Positions 6,860 through 13,385 of a stretch of 14,901 nt of DNA are shown here, in pieces. The notes below the pieces were generated by a model. That model had not been told where the DNA came from. It searched no databases and saw only the letters and a list, made by a program, of their open reading frames with translations. Positions within the stretch are counted from its first letter, which is position 1. Every line of letters starts with the position of its first letter. The stretch spans positions 1-14,901 of the forward strand of contig JBOHER010000405.1 of the NCBI GenBank assembly GCA_050701115.1, given 5' to 3'. The stretch comes from JBOHER01 sp050701115 (GTDB lineage Bacteria > Actinomycetota > Actinomycetes > Mycobacteriales > Pseudonocardiaceae). A program made the position numbers and the translations under genes.

Positions 6860-7435
6860 TCACTGCGCTTGGTGCATAGCGCGCTGCAATGCCTCGAGCG
6901 CCCTGCTGGCGGTGGACTTTACCGTTCCTTTCGAGATACCCGCGGTTTCGGCGATCTCGGCCTCGGTCAGCCCGCCGTAGTAGCGCAGTACGAGCACCTC
7001 GCGCTGTCGTGGCGGAAGGTTGCCGAGCGCGTCGACCACCGCCTGGTGCTCGGTGGACAGCATGGCAAGGCTCTCCGCGGATCGCGCGTTGACCGCATGC
7101 GGTGGGACGTAGTCCCGTGCGGTCCTGCGGCGACGCAGCACGCTGCGCGAGCCATTGACCACTGCCGTGCGCAAGTAGCCGAGTGCGGCGGCGGAGTCGC
7201 GCAGCTTGCCCCAGTTGCGGTGCAGGCCGGTGAACGCGTCCTGCACCACGTCCTCGGCGGTCGCTGGCTCGTCGACGAGCAGAATGGCCAAGCGCACCAA
7301 GCGCATCCGATGCTGCCGGTAGAGGTCTTCGAGAGTGAGCGGCCCTGCCGGCTCGGGTGCGGCGACGGGCGCGTCGATGGTGCGCAGCCTGCCGAGCGTC
7401 TGCTCGACGGTGCGCTCCGCGCTCCGCTCCGACAT
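6860..7435 (-). CDS. ECF sigma factor, SigE family
   Basis: This is an extracytoplasmic-function sigma factor of 191 residues from the chosen start. Region 2 is about 35-103 (LEDLYRQHRMRLVRLAILL, then AEDVVQDAFTGLHRNW and LGYLRTAVVNGSRSVLRRRR). Region 4 is about 130-187 (LPPRQREVLVLRYYGGLTEAEIAE, GISKGTVKSTASRALEAL). This pattern is the actinobacterial group annotated as SigE family (the SigE name reflects a family model, not M. tuberculosis SigE). The frame extends to 7528, but the ATG at 7435 with GGGGCGG upstream gives the usual length. A minus-strand TACGCT (7493-7498) is a possible -10. Downstream, the small membrane protein and then the SigD-like gene follow on the same strand. The signal it answers is unknown. 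Confidence 0.9.
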   Translation of the reverse strand: MSERSAERTVEQTLGRLRTIDAPVAAPEPAGPLTLEDLYRQHRMRLVRLAILLVDEPATAEDVVQDAFTGLHRNWGKLRDSAAALGYLRTAVVNGSRSVLRRRRTARDYVPPHAVNARSAESLAMLSTEHQAVVDALGNLPPRQREVLVLRYYGGLTEAEIAETAGISKGTVKSTASRALEALQRAMHQAQ

Positions 7436-7605
7436 TTCCGCCGCCCCTTTTTCGCTGCTCTGGTGGTCGAGCGCGAGCGCCGACCTAGATTCAGCGTAGC
7501 GGCAGCATGTCGCCGGGCCGCCGCACATTGTTACGCCGGGGCCGCCGAAAGGAGTTGGTGCGCACGGGTAACGTCGGCGCTCGCAGAGCGCTCCGGGAGG
7601 TAGAT

Positions 7606-7890
7606 ATGGCGTGGTACTTGGTTGAGATCCGTTACGTGCAGGAGAAGCTGGCCGAGGTGCGGCCTCGGCATCGTGAGTTCCTGCGCGAACTGGCCGGGCA
7701 AGGGCAGGTCGCCGTCGCCGGTCCGCTCGGCGACGGCACCGGCGGAGTGGTGCTGATTCAGGCGGCGGACCTCGACGCGCTGCACAACATCATCGACACC
7801 GACCCGTACTACACCGACGGCGTGGTGGCCCAGCGCTCGGTGCGTGAGTTCATGCCGGTGCTGGGCGCCTGGGTACCCAGCGGTCAGTAG
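7606..7890 (+). CDS. YciI family protein
   Basis: This 94-residue protein has the YCII fold, a ferredoxin-like domain of uncertain enzymatic role found alone or fused to dehalogenases and sigma factors. H22 in RPRHREFLREL and D66 in IDTDPYY match the conserved His-Asp pair of the family, and VAVAGPLGDGTGGVVLIQA is the usual core strand-turn. The ATG at 7606 follows GGGAGG at five bases and fits the family N-terminus, so the longer frame from 7507 is not used. It is divergent from the SigE-type sigma gene and shares the 170 bp between them; TAGATT at 7486-7491 is a possible -10. Its 3' end overlaps the stop of the opposing PPOX gene by 7 bp. YciI-domain genes often lie near ECF sigma genes in actinobacteria, which makes a functional link plausible. 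Confidence 0.85.
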   Translation: MAWYLVEIRYVQEKLAEVRPRHREFLRELAGQGQVAVAGPLGDGTGGVVLIQAADLDALHNIIDTDPYYTDGVVAQRSVREFMPVLGAWVPSGQ

Positions 7891-8366
7891 GTACCGCTCA
7901 GCTTGCTGTGATCCCAGCTGACGATCTTGGTCGGGGTGAACACAAGGCCGACCCGTTTGACGGCCTGTTTGCGCAGGAACTCGGTGGCCTCCGGCGGGAA
8001 GCCCGCGTCGCCTCCGGTGTACCGGTGCATGAGGTCGGTGCCGATCCGCAGGGTGCGCTCGGTGTCGTCGATGATCTCCACGTCCGCTTCCAGGGAGACC
8101 CCGCGTAGCCGCTCGTAGGAGTCGCCGGATTCCACCAGCACGGTCGCCTCGGCCAGCCTGCGCAGGTTCGCGACCTTCTGCGAGGTGCCGTAGGTCCAGG
8201 TCTCGATGCGCGGCGAGCCGTCGTCGGCTTTGCCCGGCACGTACCACAGCGGCGCGAGGTGTGGCCTGCCCTTGGGTCCCATCGTGGCCACGTTGATCAC
8301 GCGCTGCTCGACGAGGTAGTCGTGCACCTCGTCCTCGGTCATCCAGATCTGGTCACGACGGGACAT
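7884..8366 (-). CDS. PPOX-class flavin split-barrel oxidoreductase
   Basis: This 160-residue protein has the pyridoxamine-phosphate-oxidase-like split barrel that binds FMN or, in many actinobacterial members, F420. Visible features are VINVATMGPKGRPHLAPLWY (23-42), the cofactor segment YGTSQKVANLRR (59-70) and the C-terminal VFTPTKIVSWDHSKLSGTY (142-160), all typical of small actinobacterial PPOX proteins. The ATG at 8366 has AGGAGGT five bases upstream; the frame could start at 8384 but without that site. It lies 42 bp downstream of the SDR gene on the same strand, so the two are probably one unit. Which cofactor and substrate it uses cannot be told from this sequence. Confidence 0.88.
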   Translation of the reverse strand: MSRRDQIWMTEDEVHDYLVEQRVINVATMGPKGRPHLAPLWYVPGKADDGSPRIETWTYGTSQKVANLRRLAEATVLVESGDSYERLRGVSLEADVEIIDDTERTLRIGTDLMHRYTGGDAGFPPEATEFLRKQAVKRVGLVFTPTKIVSWDHSKLSGTY

Positions 8367-8408
8367 CCGCACCTCCTGCTCCAAACCTCATTGTTCGCCG
8401 AGCGGAGG

Positions 8409-9329
8409 TTACCTGGTGTTGCTCCGTTCGGTGGCGGCCCGGCCGGCGATTCCGGTCACCGCGGACGCCCGGGCGCCACGCTGCTTGATGTCCTCGAGGG
8501 CACCCGCATCGGCTTCGGGCACTCCCATCATCTTCGCGCCGATCTCGATGAACGGCGGGATGTACGCGCGGATCAGCTTGACGCCGCCGACCCAGCGGGG
8601 CACGTGGATGGTTCGCTTCTGCTTGAGGATGCCCTTCTCGAGCTTGTCCACCGCGAACGTCAGCGGGTAGGTCTTGCCGAAGATGCCGGGCATACCGGTG
8701 CGCAGCTTGCCGAATACCGGGTGCGCGTCGGCGCTTTCCACCAGGTCGGTGCGGATCCAGGACGGGTGTGCGACGCCGACCCGCACGCCGAGGTGGCGCA
8801 GTTCGACTCGCAGGCTGTTGCAGAACGCCTCGACGCCCGCCTTGGCAGCACAGTAGTTGGCCATACCTGGGGCGTGCGTGATGGCGCCGAGCGAGGAGAT
8901 CGCCAGCAGGTAGCCCTTGCGTTCGATGACGTGCGGCATGGTGACCCGGAAGGTGCGCCACACCCCGAGCAGATCGACCTCGAAGACCTTTTCGTAGGCC
9001 ATCGGGTCGACCGAGCGGGCGAAGCCGGTGGTCGCGATGCCCGCGTTGGCGATCACGATGTCGATGCCGCCGCACTTCTCCACCACGGCCGCGGTAGCCG
9101 TTTCGAGCTCTCGCCAGTTGGTCACGTCGGCTTCCCACGACGTGGCGTTGGTGCCGATCTTCCTCGCGACCTTGGCCTGCTCGTCGGGTTCGAGCCCGAC
9201 CAGGGCTACCTTGGCGCCGCGGTCGGCGAGTCGTTGGGCGAGTCCGGCGCCGATGCCGCGGGCCGCGCCGGTGATCAGCACGACCTTCCCGCCGAGATCG
9301 ACCTCGGTCTTGAACGGGTTGAACGCCAT
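8409..9329 (-). CDS. Short-chain dehydrogenase/reductase
   Basis: This 306-residue NAD(P)-dependent oxidoreductase has a classical SDR Rossmann domain: TGAARGIG (20-27), D68 in EADVT, NAGIA (95-99), catalytic Ser in AISSLG (143-148), and Y159-K163 in YCAAK. A C-terminal extension (about 200-306) contains a hydrophobic segment near 225-270, as in membrane-associated SDRs acting on lipids or steroids. The ATG is preceded by AAGGAGGT at ideal distance. Upstream lie two close dyads (9375-9387 and 9390-9401) suitable for a TetR-type operator. The PPOX gene follows on the same strand. Substrate unknown; the extension and context make a fatty or isoprenoid substrate possible, but this is only a guess. 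Confidence 0.9.
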   Translation of the reverse strand: MAFNPFKTEVDLGGKVVLITGAARGIGAGLAQRLADRGAKVALVGLEPDEQAKVARKIGTNATSWEADVTNWRELETATAAVVEKCGGIDIVIANAGIATTGFARSVDPMAYEKVFEVDLLGVWRTFRVTMPHVIERKGYLLAISSLGAITHAPGMANYCAAKAGVEAFCNSLRVELRHLGVRVGVAHPSWIRTDLVESADAHPVFGKLRTGMPGIFGKTYPLTFAVDKLEKGILKQKRTIHVPRWVGGVKLIRAYIPPFIEIGAKMMGVPEADAGALEDIKQRGARASAVTGIAGRAATERSNTR

Positions 9330-9374
9330 AGGGACCTCCTTGCACCGGCGATTCGGCGCTGCACGTAGGTTAAC

Positions 9375-9401
9375 TTACTCCCGGTAATCTACCCACGGGT
9401 A
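9375..9401. promoter_or_regulatory. Paired dyads upstream of the SDR gene (candidate operator)
   Basis: TTAC-N5-GTAA (9375-9387) is followed two bases later by TACCC-AC-GGGTA (9390-9401), both with perfect arms. On the minus strand they overlap TANNNT-like hexamers (TAGATT), so a bound repressor would block the SDR promoter. The dyads resemble TetR-family operators in style. No regulator gene is adjacent, so any cognate protein would be encoded elsewhere. Confidence 0.5.
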
Positions 9402-9524
9402 ACACCTATTCCGAATCCCGGTCGGACCATCCGTCTCCCGCCACGAGCGGGCCTCCGGCCCCCCTCTGTCGACCGGATTGTGCATAACCCCTCATGGGGT
9501 GCTCCGCGGCGCGGCGATGGCTCG

Positions 9525-9530
9525 TAGGAT
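9525..9530 (+). promoter_or_regulatory. Candidate -10 box of the fba promoter
   Basis: TAGGAT fits the actinobacterial -10 pattern and would start transcription near 9537, leaving a leader of about 27 bases with the AGGAGGAG ribosome binding site. No convincing -35 is seen at 16-18 bases upstream. Confidence 0.45.
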
Positions 9531-9563
9531 GCGGCTGAACGCCATCTTCGAGGAGGAGCAACG

Positions 9564-10592
9564 ATGCCTATCGCAACCCCCGAGGTCTACGCCGAGATGC
9601 TGGACCGAGCCAAGGGAGCTGAGTTCGCGTATCCGGCTATCAATGTCACCTCGTCGGAGACCTTGAACGCCGCGTTGAGAGGCTTCGCCGAGGCCGAGAG
9701 CGACGGCATCATCCAGTTCTCCACCGGCGGTGCCGAGTTCGCCTCAGGCCAGAAGGTCAAGGACATGGTTGTCGGCGCGACCGCGCTCGCCGAGTTCGCG
9801 CACGTGGTCGCCGAGAAGTATCCGATCAACGTCGCGCTGCACACCGACCACTGCCCGCAGGACAAGCTGGACGGGTTCGTCCGCCCGCTGATCGACATCT
9901 CCCAGGAGCGGGTCAACCGCGCCGAGAACCCGCTGTTCCAGTCGCATATGTGGGACGGTTCCGCGATCGACCTCGAGGAGAACCTGCAGATCGCCGCCGG
10001 ACTGTTGGAATCAGCGGCCGCGGCGAAGATCATCCTTGAGGTGGAGATCGGCGTCGTCGGCGGTGAGGAGGACGGCGTCGCGCACGACATCAACGAGAAG
10101 CTCTACACCGCTGAGGGCGACTTCGTGCGCACCATCGAGACCCTTGGCGCAGGCGAGAAGGGCCGCTACCTGCTCGCGGCGACCTTCGGCAACGTGCACG
10201 GGGTGTACAAACCGGGCAATGTCAAGCTGCGCCCGGACGTGCTCAAGCGCGGCCAGGCCGTCGCCGCGCAGAAGCTCGGCCTGCCGGAGGGATCCAAGCC
10301 GTTCGAACTGGTCTTCCACGGTGGCTCCGGCTCGCTGCTGGAAGAGATCCACGAGGCACTGTCCTACGGCGTGGTGAAGATGAACGTGGACACCGACACC
10401 CAGTACGCGTTCTCCCGTCCCATCGCAGACCACTTCTTCCGCAACTACGACGGTGTGCTCAAGGTCGACGGCGAGGTGGGCAACAAGAAGGTCTACGACC
10501 CGCGCAGCTACCTGAAAGCCGCCGAGGGTGCGATGGCAGCCCGCGTGGTCGAGGCCGCGCAGAGCCTGAGGTCCGCCGGCCAGAAGCTCTGA
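9564..10592 (+). CDS. fba: Class II fructose-bisphosphate aldolase
   Basis: This 342-residue zinc-dependent aldolase interconverts fructose-1,6-bisphosphate with glyceraldehyde-3-phosphate and dihydroxyacetone phosphate in glycolysis and gluconeogenesis. Catalytic D95 and zinc ligand H96 lie in ALHTDHCPQD (91-100). The other zinc ligands are H212 in FGNVHGVYKPG and H252 in FHGGSGS. These numbers coincide with those I recall for the M. tuberculosis enzyme. EVEIGVVGGEEDGV (159-172), the phosphate-binding segments and VKMNVDTDTQYAF (271-283) complete the class IIA pattern. The ATG follows AGGAGGAG by five bases. It is a stand-alone gene on the plus strand, divergent from the SDR gene, and its product is a cytosolic dimer or tetramer. 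Confidence 0.97.
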   Translation: MPIATPEVYAEMLDRAKGAEFAYPAINVTSSETLNAALRGFAEAESDGIIQFSTGGAEFASGQKVKDMVVGATALAEFAHVVAEKYPINVALHTDHCPQDKLDGFVRPLIDISQERVNRAENPLFQSHMWDGSAIDLEENLQIAAGLLESAAAAKIILEVEIGVVGGEEDGVAHDINEKLYTAEGDFVRTIETLGAGEKGRYLLAATFGNVHGVYKPGNVKLRPDVLKRGQAVAAQKLGLPEGSKPFELVFHGGSGSLLEEIHEALSYGVVKMNVDTDTQYAFSRPIADHFFRNYDGVLKVDGEVGNKKVYDPRSYLKAAEGAMAARVVEAAQSLRSAGQKL

Positions 10593-10624
10593 GCGCACCG
10601 AACGAGGCAATGACGCCGACCCCG

Positions 10625-10630
10625 TAGGGT
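10625..10630 (+). promoter_or_regulatory. Candidate -10 box for the mini-ORF/membrane-peptide transcript
   Basis: TAGGGT, the same hexamer seen before the MpaB-like gene (13343-13348), lies six bases before a GTG that opens a 12-codon ORF. This is leaderless spacing. No -35 is recognised. Confidence 0.4.
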
Positions 10631-10636
10631 TCGACG

Positions 10637-10675
10637 GTGCCGCGGTTTGCGTTATGCCGGGTGCAGCCGCCATGA
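10637..10675 (+). CDS. Possible leaderless 12-residue leader ORF
   Basis: A GTG six bases after TAGGGT opens a short frame encoding MPRFALCRVQPP. Its TGA stop overlaps the ATG of the next small ORF as ATGA (10672-10675). It has no ribosome binding site, as expected for leaderless translation. By chance such a frame is not rare, so only the combined spacing and overlap give support. It could act as a translation-coupling leader. Confidence 0.3.
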   Translation: MPRFALCRVQPP

Positions 10676-10770
10676 TTTCTGTGATGATGCCCAAGAAACT
10701 TGTCGCGGCGGTCTTGGTCGCCCTATTGATCCTTGCCGGCAGCAGCGTATTGGCCACCGTGTTCGTGTGA
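10672..10770 (+). CDS. Possible 32-residue single-helix membrane peptide
   Basis: The ORF encodes MISVMMPKKLVAAVLVALLI followed by LAGSSVLATVFV. A Lys pair precedes a hydrophobic run of more than 20 residues, the usual pattern for an inner-membrane helix with its N-terminus inside. In-frame ATGs at 10684 and 10687 would shorten it to MMPKK or MPKK. There is no good ribosome binding site, but the start overlaps the stop of a possible leader ORF. The longer frame of the downstream DUF3151 gene overlaps in another register but should begin only at 10812. I do not recognise the peptide. Conservation in relatives would decide whether it is real. Confidence 0.45.
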   Translation: MISVMMPKKLVAAVLVALLILAGSSVLATVFV

Positions 10771-10811
10771 CCGGATGCACTGCGTCAGCTCTGCCGTGCA
10801 CTATGGCTGCT

Positions 10812-11225
10812 ATGACGCACGCCAATCTGCTCGGACCCGAACCCACCCTGCTGCCTGAGCGCGTGGACGCCCAGGCCGCGCTCGACGCGCGAACCGCACC
10901 GGCCGAGGTGGCCGCGGAGCACCCCGACTTCAGCGAGGCATGGGCCGCGCTGGCGGAGCACGCGCTGGAAGCAGGCGAACATGTCGCCGCTTACGCCTAT
11001 GCGCGCACCGGCTACCACCGAGGCCTCGACCAACTGCGCCGGGCCGGCTGGAAGGGGCACGGACCGATTCCCTGGAACCACCGGCCCAACCAGGGCTTCC
11101 TGCGTTCACTCGCCGCATTGGCCCGTGCCGCGCAGCAGATCGGCGAGACCGATGAGTACGAGCGCTGTGCGAAGTTCGTCGCCGACTCCGATCCCACCGC
11201 AGTGCAGGCGACCGGCCTCGCCTAG
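10812..11225 (+). CDS. DUF3151 family protein
   Basis: This 137-residue protein matches an actinobacterial family of unknown function, probably all helical. The recognisable part is FSEAWAALAEHALE (40-53), YAYARTGYHRGLDQLRRAGW (61-80), then the near-invariant PIPWNHRPNQGFLRSLAALA (85-104) and DEYERCAKFVADSDP (114-128). The repeating helical pairs resemble tetratricopeptide packing. The ATG at 10812 fits the family start (MTHANLLGPEPTLLPE); an ATG at 10803 is also in frame. No ribosome binding site is seen, but CACTAT lies seven bases before 10812, so it may be leaderless. The gene sits between fba and purA, as I recall for a mycobacterial homologue. It converges on the DAGK-like gene with a 46 bp gap. 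Confidence 0.85.
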   Translation: MTHANLLGPEPTLLPERVDAQAALDARTAPAEVAAEHPDFSEAWAALAEHALEAGEHVAAYAYARTGYHRGLDQLRRAGWKGHGPIPWNHRPNQGFLRSLAALARAAQQIGETDEYERCAKFVADSDPTAVQATGLA

Positions 11226-11226
11226 C

Positions 11227-11268
11227 GCGTGTCCGCGCCTCGCGTACGCGTGTCCGCACGTCCGGTAC
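11227..11268. repeat. 21-bp tandem repeat, two copies, between convergent genes
   Basis: Copies at 11227-11247 and 11248-11268 both begin GCGTGTCCGC and end GTAC, with 17 of 21 positions identical. They fill nearly the whole gap between the stop codons of the DUF3151 gene and the opposing DAGK-like gene. No obvious terminator hairpin is present. This is probably a small local duplication. Confidence 0.6.
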
Positions 11269-11271
11269 GGC

Positions 11272-11952
11272 TCAGCGCGGTCCGTGCACCAGCCAGAGGT
11301 CCTCGGTGTGCCGGTACCAGGTCCAGCGGTTGGCCTCGCGGGGCTGCGGCACACCATCGATCGTCGGCGCGGCAGGCTCGCAGCCGAGTTGGAAGGCGCG
11401 CCCGGCCAGGGTGGTTGTCCTCCGTACCCATCTCCCGGTGCTGACCCGGGCGACGACGCCCTGGCCGCCCGTGTTGTCCGGGGTCACCGCGATCCGCCGG
11501 GCGAGGCCACGGAAGGCGCGGGTGTCGTCGCAGTAGGCCTCGCCGCGCACTGGGCCGATCGTGGCGCAGCCCAGCAGCACGCCGCCCTTGTCGTCCCGGA
11601 TCAACGGCACCTGGCTGCCCTCGCCCCGGGAAGCAAGGGCGAGGGCCCGCGCCGGGTCGATCGGCAGCCGCCACAGCATGGCGACCTGCGATCTGCGACC
11701 GGCGGGCACGAAGCCGACACTCGTGCCTGCCAGCCGATCGGTACGCAGCAGCCGCAGCACCACTGCGGCAAGGTCGGCATCACTGCCAACCACGATCAGG
11801 TCGGCGCCCGCGCCGTCGTCCAGTTCGCTCGCCTCGGCAAGGATGGGGTCAACGGCGGCCTTGCCGGGGCGCTCGGGAACCCGCGCCACTCGCGCCTCGA
11901 CAGCAGGCAGGGGTGGGAGATTGGTCCCACATTCGAGCACGATTCCGCGCAC
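11272..11952 (-). CDS. Degenerate diacylglycerol-kinase-like protein
   Basis: This protein has 226 residues from a GTG start with GGAGGAG six bases upstream; the longer frame to 12201 would run into purA. Its order of motifs follows the lipid-kinase (DAGK catalytic) fold. ADLIVVGSDADLAAVVLRLL (50-69) sits where GGDGT and its helix belong, then VGFVPAG (79-85) for the IPAGT turn, LPIDPARALALA (96-107), a strand ending LLGCATIG (126-133) like the NxxSIG segment, and a C-terminal part with PAAPTIDG (193-200). The GGDGT signature reads GSDAD and PAGT reads PAGR, so ATP binding is doubtful. It may be a non-catalytic lipid-binding relative. The gene is divergent from purA. The fold assignment is my inference from motif order, not a search result. 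Confidence 0.7.
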   Translation of the reverse strand: MRGIVLECGTNLPPLPAVEARVARVPERPGKAAVDPILAEASELDDGAGADLIVVGSDADLAAVVLRLLRTDRLAGTSVGFVPAGRRSQVAMLWRLPIDPARALALASRGEGSQVPLIRDDKGGVLLGCATIGPVRGEAYCDDTRAFRGLARRIAVTPDNTGGQGVVARVSTGRWVRRTTTLAGRAFQLGCEPAAPTIDGVPQPREANRWTWYRHTEDLWLVHGPR

Positions 11953-12039
11953 GGCCGACTCCTCCGTTACCCTCTGCACCGGCGCGTTCCGCCGCGTACT
12001 CGTCCGATAAACCTGTTGCCGATCAACCTGGAGTGTCAC

Positions 12040-13326
12040 ATGCCGGCCATCGTGCTCATCGGAGCCCAATGGGGCGACGAAGGCAAAGGCAAGGCCACCG
12101 ACCTGCTGGGCGATCGGGTGCAGTGGGTGGTGCGCTATCAGGGCGGCAACAACGCCGGTCACACCGTGGTGCTGCCCGATGGCCAGAACTTCGCCCTGCA
12201 CCTGATTCCGTCCGGCATTCTGACTCCCGGGGTGACCAACGTGATCGGCAACGGTGTCGTTGTCGACCCCGGTGTGCTGCTGGACGAACTGGCCGGACTC
12301 GAGGAGCGAGGGGTGGACACCGGCGGGCTACTGCTGTCCGCCGACGCACACTTGATCATGCCCTACCACGTGGCCATCGATAAGGTCACCGAGCGCTACC
12401 TCGGCTCGCGCAAGATCGGCACCACCGGACGCGGCATCGGTCCTTGCTACATGGACAAGGTGGCCCGGGTCGGGGTGCGCGTGCAGGACCTGCTGGACGA
12501 GAAGATCCTCCGGCAGAAGGTCGAGGCCGCGCTGGAGCTGAAGAACCAGGTGCTGGTCAAGGTCTACAACCGGAAGGCGCTGGACCCCGACCAGGTGACG
12601 GATGAAGTGCTCGCGGCGGGTGAGAACTTCGCGCACCGGATCGCCGACACCCGGCTGCAGCTGAACAAGGCGCTCGAACGTGGCGAGACGGTGCTGCTCG
12701 AGGGGTCTCAGGGCACGCTGCTCGACGTGGACCACGGCACCTATCCGTTCGTCACCTCGTCCAACCCGACCTCGGGCGGCGCCTGCGTCGGCTCGGGCAT
12801 CGGGCCGGGTCGGATCACCACCGTGCTTGGCATCCTCAAGGCCTACACCACCAGGGTCGGGTCGGGGCCGTTCCCGACCGAACTGCATGACGCGATGGGT
12901 GAGCACCTGCGCAAGGTGGGTGGCGAGGTCGGCGTCACCACAGGCCGCAACCGGCGCACCGGCTGGTTCGACGCGGTCATCGCCCGATACTCCGCTCGCG
13001 TGAACGGCATCACCGACTACTTCCTCACCAAGCTGGACGTGCTGTCCGGGCTGGAGAAGGTGCCGGTGTGCGTTGGCTACGAGGTGGATGGGTTCCGCTC
13101 AGAGGACATGCCGATGACGCAGACCGACGTGCACCACGCCATCCCGATCTATGAGGAGCTGCCCGGCTGGTGGGAGGACATCAGCCACTGCCGCACCTTC
13201 GCCGAACTGCCCGCCAACGCGCAGGCCTACGTGGAGCGGTTGGAGGAGCTCTCCGGGGCCCGCATGTCGGCCATCGGCGTCGGCCCCGGCCGGGAGCAGA
13301 CCATCGTGCGCCACGAGTTCCTCTGA
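12040..13326 (+). CDS. purA: Adenylosuccinate synthetase
   Basis: This 428-residue enzyme joins IMP and aspartate using GTP to form adenylosuccinate, the first committed step to AMP. The N-terminal loop GAQWGDEGKGKATDLL starts at residue 8, with catalytic D13. NNAGHTVV (37-44) holds catalytic H41. GTTGRGIGP, LLEGSQGTLLDVDHGTYPFV, TTGRNRRTGWFDAV and KLDVLSG all match the family. The length is normal. The ATG has GGAG six to seven bases upstream. The frame is open far upstream, through the opposite-strand gene, but only this start gives the family N-terminus. It is divergent from the DAGK-like gene, with 87 bp between them; TACCCT at 11968-11973 is a weak -10 candidate. Confidence 0.97.
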   Translation: MPAIVLIGAQWGDEGKGKATDLLGDRVQWVVRYQGGNNAGHTVVLPDGQNFALHLIPSGILTPGVTNVIGNGVVVDPGVLLDELAGLEERGVDTGGLLLSADAHLIMPYHVAIDKVTERYLGSRKIGTTGRGIGPCYMDKVARVGVRVQDLLDEKILRQKVEAALELKNQVLVKVYNRKALDPDQVTDEVLAAGENFAHRIADTRLQLNKALERGETVLLEGSQGTLLDVDHGTYPFVTSSNPTSGGACVGSGIGPGRITTVLGILKAYTTRVGSGPFPTELHDAMGEHLRKVGGEVGVTTGRNRRTGWFDAVIARYSARVNGITDYFLTKLDVLSGLEKVPVCVGYEVDGFRSEDMPMTQTDVHHAIPIYEELPGWWEDISHCRTFAELPANAQAYVERLEELSGARMSAIGVGPGREQTIVRHEFL

Positions 13327-13342
13327 CGCCGTTCATCCGGTC

Positions 13343-13348
13343 TAGGGT
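13343..13348 (+). promoter_or_regulatory. Candidate -10 box for the MpaB-like gene
   Basis: TAGGGT lies 37 bases before the chosen ATG, shortly after the purA stop codon. It would start transcription near 13355 and leave room for the GAGGAG ribosome binding site. An ATG at 13353 would then lie at or upstream of the transcript start, which supports 13386. Confidence 0.4.
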
Positions 13349-13385
13349 CAGCATGAGAAACCCTGCCGGTGGCGAGGAGTTCGCG

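Noticed and set aside
8384..8410. Inverted repeat AACCTC-N15-GAGGTT between the SDR and PPOX genes, as a terminator
   Set aside because: The arms are perfect but only six bases long, with a 15-base loop and no T-run. Part of the symmetry lies over the SDR stop codon, so support is too weak for a call.
8259..9368. A 369-codon plus-strand frame opposite the SDR gene
   Set aside because: It is a shadow of the SDR coding strand, with biased composition and no recognisable domain.
10981..13326. A 781-codon open frame that includes purA with about 350 extra N-terminal codons
   Set aside because: The extra part runs antisense to the DAGK-like gene and through the DUF3151 gene in another frame. GC-rich third positions leave it free of stops. 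Family length and the ribosome binding site place the purA start at 12040.
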